DNA of 64,000 nucleotides from UBA4416 sp035439445 (GTDB lineage Bacteria > Bacteroidota > Bacteroidia > B-17B0 > Aurantibacillaceae). The stretch's first letter is position 1. Every line of letters begins with the position of its first letter. Made by a program: the position numbers and the translations under genes. The notes under the pieces are model-generated. The model did no database searches. It had not been told where the DNA came from and worked only from the letters and a program-made list of their open reading frames with translations. The stretch is from NCBI GenBank assembly GCA_035439445.1, contig DAORKG010000014.1, forward strand, positions 1 through 64,000. The letters run 5' to 3'. Shown piece after piece: positions 31,401 through 39,954 of this stretch.

Positions 31401-32750
31401 ATGAGTTCTCAAAAAAATATAACTGTTGTAGGAGCCGGATTAGTAGGATCCTTAGTATCTATTTATTTAGCAAAACGCGGACATAAAGTTACCGTATACG
31501 AGCGCCGTCCGGATATGCGTAAAGCTAATATTGTGGCTGGTCGTTCTATTAACTTAGCTTTGAGTGATAGAGGGTGGAAAGGATTAGAAGGTGTTGGTAT
31601 TGCAGATGAAATCAGAAAAATTGCGATTCCTATGTATGGCCGTGCCATCCATTTAAAAGATGGTTCAAGTACTTATCAAGCCTACGGAAAAGATACTCAG
31701 GCAATTTACTCTGTATCGCGTGGTGGTATTAATATGAAGTTGATGGATTTGGCAGAACAACAACCAAATGTGTCTATTCATTTTGAAGAGCGTTGCGATA
31801 AAGTGGATCGTAAAACAAACGAAGTTACTTTTTACAATACCAATTCAAATACTGCTAAAACTGTAAAAAGCGATTTAGTATTTGGTTCGGATGGCGCATT
31901 TAGTGCAGTGCGTACACAAATTCAATTAAACTCTGATAGATTTGATTACCAACAATTTTATATTGACTGTGGATATAAAGAATTAGTTATTCCTGCAGGA
32001 CCAAACGGCGAACACTTGATTGAGAAAAATGCTTTACATATTTGGCCACGTGGTAGTTTTATGATGATTGCCTTACCTAATATGGATGGTAGTTTTACTT
32101 GTACATTATTCTTTCAAATGGTTGGTCCAAAATCCTTTGAAACGATTAAAACAGATGCTGATGTCATGAATTTTTTCAAAGAAGAATTTCCGGATGCGGT
32201 TCCTTTAATGCCAACTTTATTGCAAGATTGGAATGCGAATCCAACATCTAGTTTAGTAACAGTTAAATGTAAACCTTGGGTGTTTGATGATAGAATTGCT
32301 TTGATAGGTGATGCAGCACATGCAATTGTTCCTTTTTACGGGCAAGGTATGAACTGTGGTTTTGAAGACTGTGTGGTATTAAATAAATTAATTGATAAAT
32401 ACGGTGATATTACTTCGGAGTGTTTACACGAATACGAATCATTACGTAAACCTGATGGAGATGCCATTGCTGATTTAGCCATTGCTAACTTTATTGAAAT
32501 GCGAGATAAAACAGCCGACAAAGTGTTTTTATTACAAAAGAAAATTGAAGCACGTTTTAGCGACAAGTACCCTGAGAAATGGGTGCCGTTATACAGTATG
32601 GTAACTTATAGCCCACATATTAGATATAGCGAAGCTTTAGCTAATGGAAACAAGCAACAAGCTATTATGGATAAAATCATGGCAATGCCAAATATTGAAG
32701 CTAAGTGGGACAGTGAAGAAGTTGAAAAAGCAATTTTAAGTAATTTATAA
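31401..32750 (+). CDS. kmo: Kynurenine 3-monooxygenase family FAD-dependent hydroxylase
   Basis: Hydroxylates L-kynurenine to 3-hydroxykynurenine with NADPH and O2, a step of tryptophan degradation or the eukaryote-like route to NAD. 449 residues: FAD-binding VVGAGLVGSLVSIYLAKRG (residues 9-27), YERRPDMRK (the R-R-x-D-x-R of the family), GRSINLALSDRGW, SDLVFGSDGAFSAVR and the second FAD motif ALIGDAAHAIVPFYGQGMNCGFED. The C-terminal helices (about 380-449) are membrane-associated in related enzymes. No kynureninase or tryptophan dioxygenase gene is in the window; mazG follows after 1 base. Confidence 0.93.
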   Translation: MSSQKNITVVGAGLVGSLVSIYLAKRGHKVTVYERRPDMRKANIVAGRSINLALSDRGWKGLEGVGIADEIRKIAIPMYGRAIHLKDGSSTYQAYGKDTQAIYSVSRGGINMKLMDLAEQQPNVSIHFEERCDKVDRKTNEVTFYNTNSNTAKTVKSDLVFGSDGAFSAVRTQIQLNSDRFDYQQFYIDCGYKELVIPAGPNGEHLIEKNALHIWPRGSFMMIALPNMDGSFTCTLFFQMVGPKSFETIKTDADVMNFFKEEFPDAVPLMPTLLQDWNANPTSSLVTVKCKPWVFDDRIALIGDAAHAIVPFYGQGMNCGFEDCVVLNKLIDKYGDITSECLHEYESLRKPDGDAIADLAIANFIEMRDKTADKVFLLQKKIEARFSDKYPEKWVPLYSMVTYSPHIRYSEALANGNKQQAIMDKIMAMPNIEAKWDSEEVEKAILSNL

Positions 32751-32751
32751 A

Positions 32752-33522
32752 ATGCAAGACGAACGCCTAGTTGCCTTTGAACGCTTATTGAATATCATGG
32801 ATGACCTGAGAGCAAAATGCCCTTGGGATCAAAAACAAACCATGGAATCATTACGCCATTTAACGATTGAAGAAACTTATGAATTGAGTGATGCGATTTT
32901 AAAAGGCGACAAGAACGAAATTAAAAAAGAGATTGGGGATATTTTGTTGCACTTAGTTTTCTATTCAAAAATAGGTAGCGAAACAAATGATTTTAATATC
33001 ACCGATGTTATCAATTCGTTATGTGAGAAAATGATTTTCCGTCATCCCCATATTTATGGTGATGTGCAAGTAAAAGATGCCGCAGAAGTAACTACCAACT
33101 GGGAAAAATTAAAACAAAAAGAAGGAAATAAGGGCGCTCTTTCTGGTGTACCTAACAGTATGCCTTCTTTATTAAAAGCATTGCGCATTCAGGATAAGGC
33201 AAGAGCCATTGGTTTTGATTGGGAGGAGCCAAACCAAGTATGGGAAAAGGTTCAAGAAGAGTTAAGTGAATTGCAAGAAGAAGTAAAGGCTAATCATCAG
33301 GAAAAATTGGAACAAGAATTTGGTGATGTGTTTTTCGCACTCATCAATTATGCTCGTTTCTTAAAAGTAAATCCTGAGGACGCTTTAGAAAAAACAAATA
33401 AAAAATTTATCTCTCGCTTTAATTACATGGAACAAAAAATTTTAGCACAAGGCAAAGCATTAGCTGATTGTTCTTTAGCTGAAATGGATGTGTTTTGGAA
33501 CGAAGCAAAGAAAATGGAATAG
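32752..33522 (+). CDS. mazG: Nucleoside triphosphate pyrophosphohydrolase MazG
   Basis: Hydrolyses (d)NTPs to the monophosphates and pyrophosphate, a house-cleaning enzyme. 256 residues with the two-domain MazG form: N-terminal domain LRAKCPWDQKQTMESLR, IEETYELSDAI, KKEIGDILLHLVFYSKI (metal-binding ExxE and ExxD residues); C-terminal domain FDWEEPNQVWEKVQEELSEL split here, EFGDVFFALINYARFLKV and KKFISRFNYME. Starts 1 base after kmo. A second, short single-domain homologue is at 62434. Confidence 0.95.
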   Translation: MQDERLVAFERLLNIMDDLRAKCPWDQKQTMESLRHLTIEETYELSDAILKGDKNEIKKEIGDILLHLVFYSKIGSETNDFNITDVINSLCEKMIFRHPHIYGDVQVKDAAEVTTNWEKLKQKEGNKGALSGVPNSMPSLLKALRIQDKARAIGFDWEEPNQVWEKVQEELSELQEEVKANHQEKLEQEFGDVFFALINYARFLKVNPEDALEKTNKKFISRFNYMEQKILAQGKALADCSLAEMDVFWNEAKKME

Positions 33523-33535
33523 TAATTAAATACCT

Positions 33536-33594
33536 TGTCAGGCTGAGCGGAGTCGAAGCCACTCATTAACCCTTCGACTCCACTCAGGGTGACA
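33536..33594. repeat. Inverted pair of REP-like repeats
   Basis: GGCTGAGCGGAGTCGAAG preceded by TGTCA (33536-33558) faces CCCTTCGACTCCACTCAGGG followed by TGACA (33570-33594). The two are inverted copies about 11 bases apart, so the whole can fold into one long hairpin. It occupies the 95-base gap between mazG and the DUF6913 gene. Confidence 0.88.
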
Positions 33595-33617
33595 TTGCAC
33601 TCCGATAAAAATAAAAC

Positions 33618-34133
33618 ATGTCACTACTAAAAAACATATCAAATTGGTTATTATCTTCAAAGGAATCTCCTAAGAGCAATAAACAGTTTTTAAATTGGAG
33701 CCAATTGTCAAATGTTTTGATTATTGCACAGGACAATCAATTAAGTAATGTGGTTGATTTTATTAATGCTTGCAAAAAAGACAATATTCACATTCATGTG
33801 GCAGTGGTTTATGATGGGAAACCTGAACAAACTCCTAAACCCAATTTTGAGCACACCATTTTAGATAAAAAACAATTTAATTTTTTTGGATTACCTAATG
33901 AGCAAGCTATCCAATCTTTAAGTTTAAAACCCATTGATGCTTTAATTAATTTAGGAAATAGTGAACAAGTAAAAACATTTGCTTTAAGTAAATTAGTTTC
34001 GGCTAAATGTAAAATCGGTAGTTTTCAAAATCCGATTTTTGACATCAGTATTGATGTGGATGCTTCACAAAATGTTTCTAAATTCTTAGAACAAGTAATT
34101 GTATATTTACACATGATTAAAACAACAAAATAA
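33618..34133 (+). CDS. DUF6913-type protein upstream of dapA
   Basis: A 171-residue soluble protein. It starts MSLLKNISNWLLSSKESPKS, followed by a Rossmann-like alternation (NVLIIAQDNQLSNVVDFINAC, IHVAVVYDGKPEQ, HTILDKKQFNFFGLPNEQAI, DALINLGNSEQVKTFALSK) and CKIGSFQNPIFDISIDV. I associate this layout with the Bacteroidota family DUF6913, which is typically encoded directly before dapA; here the gap is 3 bases. Function unknown, but conserved coupling suggests a role linked to lysine/diaminopimelate synthesis or to the cell division genes found nearby in other genomes. Confidence 0.75.
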   Translation: MSLLKNISNWLLSSKESPKSNKQFLNWSQLSNVLIIAQDNQLSNVVDFINACKKDNIHIHVAVVYDGKPEQTPKPNFEHTILDKKQFNFFGLPNEQAIQSLSLKPIDALINLGNSEQVKTFALSKLVSAKCKIGSFQNPIFDISIDVDASQNVSKFLEQVIVYLHMIKTTK

Positions 34134-34136
34134 ATA

Positions 34137-35015
34137 ATGGCTAAAACAGTAAATTTTCAAGGCACAGGTGTAGCAATTGTAACACCATTTACAAACAAGG
34201 GAGAAGTTGACTTTCCTGCATTAACAAAATTAGTTGAGTATTTAGTGAAGGGTAAGGTAGAGTATATTGTTGTTTTAGGAACAACAGGAGAAACAGCAAC
34301 TTTATCTAAAGAAGAAAAACAACAGGTTATTAATCATATTGTAAAAACAAACAAAAAGCGTATTCCTTTAGTATTAGGTGTTGGCGGAAATAATACGGCT
34401 GAATTAGTATCTCAATTAAAGAAAGATGATTTATCTGCTTTTGATGCGATTCTTTCTGTTTCTCCATACTACAATAAACCTTCTCAAGAAGGAATTTATC
34501 AGCATTATAAAACTTTATCAAAAGCTAGTCCTTTACCAATTATTTTATATAATGTACCGGGTCGTACGGCCTCAAATATTGCATGGGATACAACCATTCG
34601 TTTAGCAAAAGATTTTAAAAACATTATTGCCATTAAAGAAGCAAGTGGAAATATAGAACAATGTATGAAAATCATAAAATATCGTCCGGCTGGTTTCTTA
34701 GTAATTAGTGGTGACGATAATTTAACATTGCCATTGGTTGCAAGCGGGGCAGATGGCGTTATTTCGGTTGTAGCAAATGCTTATCCAAAAGATTTTAGTG
34801 ATATGGTTCGTGCTGCATTGAAACATGATTTAAAAACAGCGCAGAAATTACATTATAAGTTAATGGAAATTACAGAGCAACTATTTGCTGATGGAAATCC
34901 AGGTGGAATAAAAGTGGTTTTAGCTCAAAAGAAAATTACTCAACCAACAGTTCGTTTACCATTAGTAGAACCTAATGATACTGTAAAAGCGAAGTTGAAG
35001 AAAATTGCTTATTAA
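34137..35015 (+). CDS. dapA: 4-hydroxy-tetrahydrodipicolinate synthase
   Basis: Condenses pyruvate with aspartate-semialdehyde, the first step toward diaminopimelate and lysine. 292 residues, TIM barrel. Schiff-base Lys167 in IAIKEASGN; GTTGETATLSKEE with the catalytic Thr pair (49-50); VSPYYNKPSQEGIYQHY; ILYNVPGRTASN with Tyr138 and Arg143. All catalytic residues are present. Diaminopimelate is the residue recognised by the OmpA-type domains encoded at 11502-14017. Confidence 0.97.
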   Translation: MAKTVNFQGTGVAIVTPFTNKGEVDFPALTKLVEYLVKGKVEYIVVLGTTGETATLSKEEKQQVINHIVKTNKKRIPLVLGVGGNNTAELVSQLKKDDLSAFDAILSVSPYYNKPSQEGIYQHYKTLSKASPLPIILYNVPGRTASNIAWDTTIRLAKDFKNIIAIKEASGNIEQCMKIIKYRPAGFLVISGDDNLTLPLVASGADGVISVVANAYPKDFSDMVRAALKHDLKTAQKLHYKLMEITEQLFADGNPGGIKVVLAQKKITQPTVRLPLVEPNDTVKAKLKKIAY

Positions 35016-35021
35016 TCATTT

Positions 35022-35080
35022 CCCGCATATCTCACGGATTTTCGCAGATTATTTCAGCGCTAATCAGCGAAATCTGCGGG
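35022..35080. repeat. Intergenic inverted repeat, GCAGATT type
   Basis: CCCGCA (35022-35027) and GATTTTCGCAGATT (35037-35050) face AATCAGCGAAATC (35062-35074) and TGCGGG (35075-35080). The arms pair with small bulges. It fills the space between dapA and the transporter gene and carries no T tract, so it is a dispersed palindromic repeat and not a standard terminator. Confidence 0.75.
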
Positions 35081-35095
35081 ACTAACTTTAAAACT

Positions 35096-35659
35096 ATGTT
35101 AGAATTATTAAAACAACCTTGGCCTTGGTACGTTGCAGGTGTCCTAATTGGATTAACAGTTCCTGCGTTATTATTAATCGGAAATAAATCCTTTGGGATT
35201 TCATCTTCCTTGCGTCACATTTGTGCAGCTTGTATTCCGGCTAACATTAAATTTTTTAAATACGATTGGAAAAAAGAATCCTGGAATTTGTTTTTTGTTG
35301 GAGGTGTTGCTATTGGAGGAATCATTGCATCGTTTGTATTAACCAATCCTAATCCAATGGTTATTGCTGAAAGTACTAAAGAAGCTTTAGCTGCCAATAA
35401 CGTAAAAGATTTTGAGCATTTATTGCCAACAGATATTTTTAGCTGGAATAGTTTATTAACACTTCGTGGTTTTATTTTTATGGTAGTGGGTGGTTTTATG
35501 GTTGGTTTTGGAACGCGTTATGCGGGAGGTTGTACTAGCGGGCACTCTATTATGGGATTATCTAATTTACAGTTGCCATCACTAATTGCTACTTGTTGTT
35601 TTATGGCAGGTGGTTTTATTATGACCTGGTTAATCTTACCTTTTTTGTTAAACCTTTAA
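35096..35659 (+). CDS. YeeE/YedE family sulfur transporter, subunit 1
   Basis: A 187-residue inner-membrane protein with about five hydrophobic helices, corresponding to the N-terminal half of YeeE-type thiosulfate or sulfur-compound transporters. Key motif GFGTRYAGGCTSGHSIMGLSNLQ holds the conserved cysteine that relays thiosulfate in YeeE; another cysteine pair (HICAACIPANIKFF) lies near residue 41. Followed by the companion half-gene after 11 bases. In bacteria such pairs (PmpA/PmpB-like) import sulfur-containing ions. No sulfurtransferase gene is adjacent. Confidence 0.88.
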   Translation: MLELLKQPWPWYVAGVLIGLTVPALLLIGNKSFGISSSLRHICAACIPANIKFFKYDWKKESWNLFFVGGVAIGGIIASFVLTNPNPMVIAESTKEALAANNVKDFEHLLPTDIFSWNSLLTLRGFIFMVVGGFMVGFGTRYAGGCTSGHSIMGLSNLQLPSLIATCCFMAGGFIMTWLILPFLLNL

Positions 35660-35670
35660 TTTAAATAATC

Positions 35671-36171
35671 ATGGCAACAGAAAATTTAAAATCAATTGAA
35701 AATGATGAGTTTGAATTAAAAGCAACTTGCATTAATAATTCAGAAGTTAAAAAACCTTGGACTGCAAACTTAGTGTATGCGTTTATGGGAATGTTATTTG
35801 GAATTGTGTTTGTGAAAGCCGAAATCGTAAGCTGGTTTCGTATACAAGAAATGTTTCGATTCGAATCGTTTCATATGTATGGTGTTATTGGAACAGCTGT
35901 TGTTGTAGGTGCTATTTCTGTATTCATTATTAAGAAATATAAAATCAAAACTTTAGATGGGGAAGAAGTAGTGTTAACTCCTAAAACTTATAATAAAGGC
36001 GTTATTATTGGGGGATTAATTTTTGGTTTAGGCTGGGCCATCACAGGCGCTTGTCCCGGGCCATTATTTGCTCAAATAGGAAGTGGCTTTACAGTGATTA
36101 TTGTTACATTTTTAAGTGCTGTAGCAGGCACTTGGGTGTATGGATATTTTCAGGATAAATTACCGCATTAA
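35671..36171 (+). CDS. YeeE/YedE family sulfur transporter, subunit 2
   Basis: A 166-residue membrane protein with four hydrophobic helices, preceded by a 28-residue cytoplasmic N-terminus. The family motif is GLIFGLGWAITGACPGPLFA with the conserved cysteine, followed by QIGSGFTVIIVTFLSAVAG. It completes the first subunit at 35096; a full-length YeeE has both halves in one chain. The 30-bp palindrome at 36190 follows. Confidence 0.88.
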   Translation: MATENLKSIENDEFELKATCINNSEVKKPWTANLVYAFMGMLFGIVFVKAEIVSWFRIQEMFRFESFHMYGVIGTAVVVGAISVFIIKKYKIKTLDGEEVVLTPKTYNKGVIIGGLIFGLGWAITGACPGPLFAQIGSGFTVIIVTFLSAVAGTWVYGYFQDKLPH

Positions 36172-36189
36172 TATTTTAACTTAAATCAA

Positions 36190-36219
36190 GACCCGAAAGG
36201 TTTTAAAACCTTTCGGGTC
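36190..36219. repeat. 30-bp perfect palindrome
   Basis: GACCCGAAAGGTTTT and AAAACCTTTCGGGTC are exact complements with no loop bases. No T tract follows (TAAAACTAAAC), so it is probably a dispersed palindromic element of the kind seen in Bacteroidota. It may still stop transcription of the transporter pair in either direction. Confidence 0.85.
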
Positions 36220-36236
36220 TAAAACTAAACAATACC

Positions 36237-37151
36237 ATGGACTTATCAATATTAAAAAAAATGTGTGCTATTCATTCGCCAAGCGGAAATGAAGTAGCCA
36301 TGAAAGAATTTATTTTAGATTACATTAAAAAAGAATCTAAAAACTGGAAACATAAACCTAAAGTTATTCACGGCAAAGGCTTTCAGGACAATATAATATT
36401 AGTGTTTGGTAAACCACGTACTGCCATTTTTGCACATACCGATAGTATTGGGTTTACTGTACGTTACGGAAAACAATTAGTTAAAATTGGTGGACCGGTT
36501 ATTCAAAAAGGATTTGAATTGGTAGGTAGCGATAGCAAAGGAAAATGCGAAGCTAATTTAAATATTGTAAAAGATAAATTAGAGTATAAAGCTAAACGTA
36601 ATTTTGATACAGGTACCGAATTAGTATTTAAAGCTAATTGGAGAGAAGATAAAGAATACGTGCAATGTTGTTATATGGATAACCGTTTGGGATGTTATAA
36701 TGCTTTAAAAGTGGCAGAGACTTTAAAAGACGGTGTGATTGTATTTAGTACCTGGGAAGAGCATGGAGGAGGAAGTGTATCGTACTTGCAAAAATATTTA
36801 GCTGATAAGTATAAAATTTCTCAAGCCTTGATTTCTGATATTTCATGGATTTCGGATGGCGTATTTCCGGCTAAAGGCCCAGTGATTAGTATGCGCGATA
36901 GTTTAATACCACGTCGTAGCTATATTAATAAAATTATAGATATCGCAAAGAAACATAAATTAGCATACCAGTTAGAAGTTGAAGGATCGGGTGGAAGTGA
37001 TGCTAAAGAATTGCAAATGGCAGAAAATGTGTGGGATTGGTGCTTTATTGGTGCTGCTGAACAATTTGTGCATACACCAAATGAAAAAGTTCACAAAAAA
37101 GATATTGAAGGTATGATAGAACTTTACAAAGCCTTAATGAAGGATTTGTAG
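36237..37151 (+). CDS. M42/M20-like metallopeptidase
   Basis: A 304-residue cytoplasmic aminopeptidase-like protein. Zinc ligands by position: His67 (FAHTDSIG), Asp148 (YMDNRLG), Glu174-Glu175 (STWEEHGG), Asp201 (SDISW) and a C-terminal His in AEQFVHTPNE. The core fold and the segment VGSDSKGKCEANLNIV as inserted dimerisation domain fit the M42 (glutamyl aminopeptidase/cellulase M) group, shorter than the usual 340-360 residues. It has its own translation start shortly after the palindrome and no close partner. Confidence 0.85.
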   Translation: MDLSILKKMCAIHSPSGNEVAMKEFILDYIKKESKNWKHKPKVIHGKGFQDNIILVFGKPRTAIFAHTDSIGFTVRYGKQLVKIGGPVIQKGFELVGSDSKGKCEANLNIVKDKLEYKAKRNFDTGTELVFKANWREDKEYVQCCYMDNRLGCYNALKVAETLKDGVIVFSTWEEHGGGSVSYLQKYLADKYKISQALISDISWISDGVFPAKGPVISMRDSLIPRRSYINKIIDIAKKHKLAYQLEVEGSGGSDAKELQMAENVWDWCFIGAAEQFVHTPNEKVHKKDIEGMIELYKALMKDL

Positions 37152-37218
37152 TTTTTATTGATTAAAATCTCTTTTTGATTTACATAATTTTATATACCTT
37201 GTAGTAATATAATTTTTT

Positions 37219-39330
37219 GTGAAGTCAATTCAATTTATTTTTTGTTTAATACTATGTTTTGGAAGTGTAAATATATTACACTCTCAAAAAGCTGATTCAT
37301 TAAGTTTATTTACAGAGTTAAGTAAGAGTAATACAGAGGTTCAAAAAATTGCTTCTCACATTAAAATTGCAAGGTATTTCATGGATAGAAATGCAGATGT
37401 ATCAGTTATTCATGCAAATAAAGCACTTCAGTTAGCCGAAAAAAACAATCAGGATTTATCAAAAGCCGAGGCCAATTATGTTTTGGGTGAAGCTTACTAT
37501 AATTTAGAAGATTTAGATAAAGCAAATACCCATTTTCTAGATGCTTTGTTTCAATATAATACGCTTAAAAATGATACCGGTATTGGTGAGGCTAAATCCG
37601 GATTAGGTAAAATAGCCTACAAGAAAGGTGAGACATCTGCTTCTTTAACCCATTTTAGCGAAGCTTTAGAGATTTTTGAGAAAATTAAATACGAAAACGG
37701 CTTGCCGGGATTATACATCAACATTGCCATTTTGTATGATGAGCAAAATAATTTTAAGCAAGCCATTGATTTCTATCAAAAGGCATTAGATGCTGCCATA
37801 AAAATTGATGATCAAACATCTGTTGCTTCTGCATATACTAACTTAGGAGGTGTTTATGGAATGCAGGGGGATTTCAAAAAAGCAATTGAATGTTTGGAGA
37901 AATCTATTGAAATTAAAAAACACTTAGGAAATAAAAAGGGTTTAGCTGTTGCTTATAATAATTTAGGAGCAACTTATTATCAGATGCAGGATTTGCAAAA
38001 GGCATTGATACAGTTTCAAAAATCGTATGATATTTATATAGAGATGGATGATGCCATTGGTATTTTTCCGGCGTGTAACAATGTAGGTTCAGTTTTGTTG
38101 GAAACAGGAAAACCAAAAGAGGCTTTACCTTATTTTGAGAAAGGGTATGATATCGCACTAAAATTAAATTCTGTTTCTAAGCGAATAGTTAGTTTAGAGA
38201 ATTTAACATTAGCTTATAAAGCTCTTGGTGATTATACAAAGGCTCTTGATTACAGTATTCAATGCTCTGGTTTGAAAGACACTCTTTATAATAAAGAACA
38301 AACAGAAATTACAGCAGAGCTTCAAACAAAGTTTGCAACAGAAAAAAAACAACAAGAAAACGAAATTTTAAATCTTCAAGTTAAAAGTGAATCTTTTATA
38401 AAAACCATTTTTATTATTGCAGCAGGTTTTTTGTTTGTTTTAGCTTTCTTTATTTTTAGGGGCTTGCGTCAAAAGCAAAAAGCTAATATTGCTCTTGAAG
38501 AAAAAAATAAAATTATTGAAGAGCAAAAACAAACCGTTGAGAATCAAAAACACATTGTTGAAGAGCAAAATAAAGATATAACAGATAGTATAAAATATGC
38601 CGAAAGAATACAAACTGCTATTTTACCACCTGAACAAATGTGGAATACACTTTTACCCCAATCTTTTGTGTTTTATAAACCAAAGGATATTTTAAGTGGC
38701 GATTTTTATTGGATTGAGCAAAAAGGAGATTTGATTTTTGTAGCTGCAGCAGATTGTACGGGACATGGTGTTCCGGGAGCATTAATTTCTATTGTTAATT
38801 ACAATTTATTAAATAAAGCTGTGCTTGAGAAAGATTTAAATAATCCTGCAGATATTTTAAATTATGTTAATCAGCAATTAACTGTTGCATTGCATCAAAC
38901 CTTTCAGGAGTCATCTGTTAAGGATGGGATGGATATTTCACTATGTGTATTTAATTCCAAAACACTTGAATTAAATTATTCAGGAGCTAATAATCCAATT
39001 TATATTATTCAAAATATGGAATTAGTACAGTTAAATGCTGATAAATTTCCGGTAGGGGCGTTTGTTGATGAACAGGTACAGAGTTTTACATCAAAACAAA
39101 TTCAATTACAAAAAAATGATTTAATTTATTTGTTTTCAGATGGCTATGCAGATCAGTTTGGAGGTGATAAAGGTAAAAAGTTTAAATACAAACAACTTAA
39201 AGAAGTTTTAGTTGAGAATCAAAATTTACCAATGAAACAACAATGTTTAATAATTGAAGAAAGGTTTGTAAGTTGGAAAGGTAAACTAGAACAAGTAGAT
39301 GATGTTCTGGTAATTGGAATTAGAGTTTAG
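37219..39330 (+). CDS. TPR-repeat membrane protein with SpoIIE-type PP2C phosphatase
   Basis: A 703-residue signalling protein. Signal peptide (FIFCLILCFGSVNILHSQ), then about eight TPR repeats (residues 35-365, for example GLPGLYINIAILYDEQNNF and AVAYNNLGATYYQMQDLQKA), a transmembrane helix about 394-416, a coiled coil (KNKIIEEQKQTVENQKHIVE) and a cytoplasmic SpoIIE/PP2C domain (about 460-703) with DILSGDFYWIE, AAADCTGHGVPGALISIV, DGMDISLCVF and LFSDGYADQFGG carrying the metal-binding aspartates. It should dephosphorylate a Ser/Thr-phosphorylated partner such as an anti-sigma antagonist in response to a periplasmic cue. The start codon is GTG; no ATG is available before the signal sequence. 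No partner gene is adjacent. Confidence 0.92.
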   Translation: MKSIQFIFCLILCFGSVNILHSQKADSLSLFTELSKSNTEVQKIASHIKIARYFMDRNADVSVIHANKALQLAEKNNQDLSKAEANYVLGEAYYNLEDLDKANTHFLDALFQYNTLKNDTGIGEAKSGLGKIAYKKGETSASLTHFSEALEIFEKIKYENGLPGLYINIAILYDEQNNFKQAIDFYQKALDAAIKIDDQTSVASAYTNLGGVYGMQGDFKKAIECLEKSIEIKKHLGNKKGLAVAYNNLGATYYQMQDLQKALIQFQKSYDIYIEMDDAIGIFPACNNVGSVLLETGKPKEALPYFEKGYDIALKLNSVSKRIVSLENLTLAYKALGDYTKALDYSIQCSGLKDTLYNKEQTEITAELQTKFATEKKQQENEILNLQVKSESFIKTIFIIAAGFLFVLAFFIFRGLRQKQKANIALEEKNKIIEEQKQTVENQKHIVEEQNKDITDSIKYAERIQTAILPPEQMWNTLLPQSFVFYKPKDILSGDFYWIEQKGDLIFVAAADCTGHGVPGALISIVNYNLLNKAVLEKDLNNPADILNYVNQQLTVALHQTFQESSVKDGMDISLCVFNSKTLELNYSGANNPIYIIQNMELVQLNADKFPVGAFVDEQVQSFTSKQIQLQKNDLIYLFSDGYADQFGGDKGKKFKYKQLKEVLVENQNLPMKQQCLIIEERFVSWKGKLEQVDDVLVIGIRV

Positions 39331-39347
39331 TTGATATGTATTTAAGC

Positions 39348-39459
39348 TGTCACGTCGAGCGAAGTCGAGAAGCGAAAAAGCATTTAATGAGCGGTTCTAG
39401 ATACGTTAGAGATGATAATTTATACAGAACTGTCACGCTGAACGGAGTCGAAGTACGAG
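39348..39459. repeat. Two REP-like repeats in the same orientation
   Basis: TGTCACGTCGAGCGAAGTCG (from 39348) and TGTCACGCTGAACGGAGTCG (from 39431), 83 bases apart, both in the orientation opposite to the copy at 2751. They fill the space between the SpoIIE gene and the convergent ferredoxin gene, where no regular terminator hairpin is seen. Confidence 0.82.
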
Positions 39460-39475
39460 AAACAGTATTTAGGAA

Positions 39476-39802
39476 TTAATTTCCGTCACCCATAATTTTT
39501 ACAGTAATCTCATTCATGCTGTCGTCTAATTTTAATTGACAACCTAAACGTGATGTATCTGTAATATTAGGTAAGGTATCTAACATGGCATATTCATCGT
39601 CCGAAATTGGGTGTAATTTCTCAAAACCACTGATAACACTCACATGGCAAGTAGCACATAATGCCATACCACCGCAAGTAGCTAAAATGTCATAATCATT
39701 ACCTTTTAAAAATTCCATTAAGCTTAATCCCATATCAGTTGGGGCAACTAATGTTGTAATAGTATTATCCGGATTTTGTACGTTGATGTTGATATCTGTC
39801 AT
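39476..39802 (-). CDS. 2Fe-2S ferredoxin, adrenodoxin type
   Basis: Electron carrier of 108 residues. Cluster ligands Cys43, Cys49, Cys52 (ATCGGMALCATCHVSV, C-x5-C-x2-C) and Cys88 (SRLGCQLKL). The spacing and the segment EYAMLDTLPNITDTSRLGCQL fit the adrenodoxin/Fdx group used for iron-sulfur cluster assembly or P450 reduction. The neighbouring gene at 39955 encodes a flavoprotein that could reduce it, but a terminator and REP pair lie between the two genes. Confidence 0.94.
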   Translation of the reverse strand: MTDININVQNPDNTITTLVAPTDMGLSLMEFLKGNDYDILATCGGMALCATCHVSVISGFEKLHPISDDEYAMLDTLPNITDTSRLGCQLKLDDSMNEITVKIMGDGN

Positions 39803-39820
39803 AATGGATGCAAAAATAAA

Positions 39821-39845
39821 AAATCTCAGTTAAAAACTGAGATTT
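39821..39845 (-). terminator. Terminator between the reductase gene and ferredoxin gene
   Basis: Eleven-bp stem AAATCTCAGTT / AACTGAGATTT with a short A-rich loop and a T run on the minus strand. It would end the transcript of the gene at 39955 19 bases upstream of the ferredoxin start at 39802. Confidence 0.8.
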
Positions 39846-39870
39846 TTTTAAGATTATTGTTTGTTAGAAT

Positions 39871-39930
39871 TGTCACCCTGAGCGGAGTCGAAGGGTGTTC
39901 TATAAGGCTTCGACTACGGTCAGCCTGACA
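39871..39930. repeat. Inverted pair of REP-like repeats
   Basis: TGTCACCCTGAGCGGAGTCG followed by AAGGG faces GGCTTCGACTACGGTCAGCC followed by TGACA, about 10 bases apart. Same family and same head-to-head arrangement as at 33536. Confidence 0.88.
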
Positions 39931-39954
39931 AAAAATGATTAAGTGTTTTAGAAA

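Noticed and set aside
36190..36219. Rho-independent terminator
   Set aside because: The palindrome is perfect but no T tract follows on either strand; annotated as repeat.
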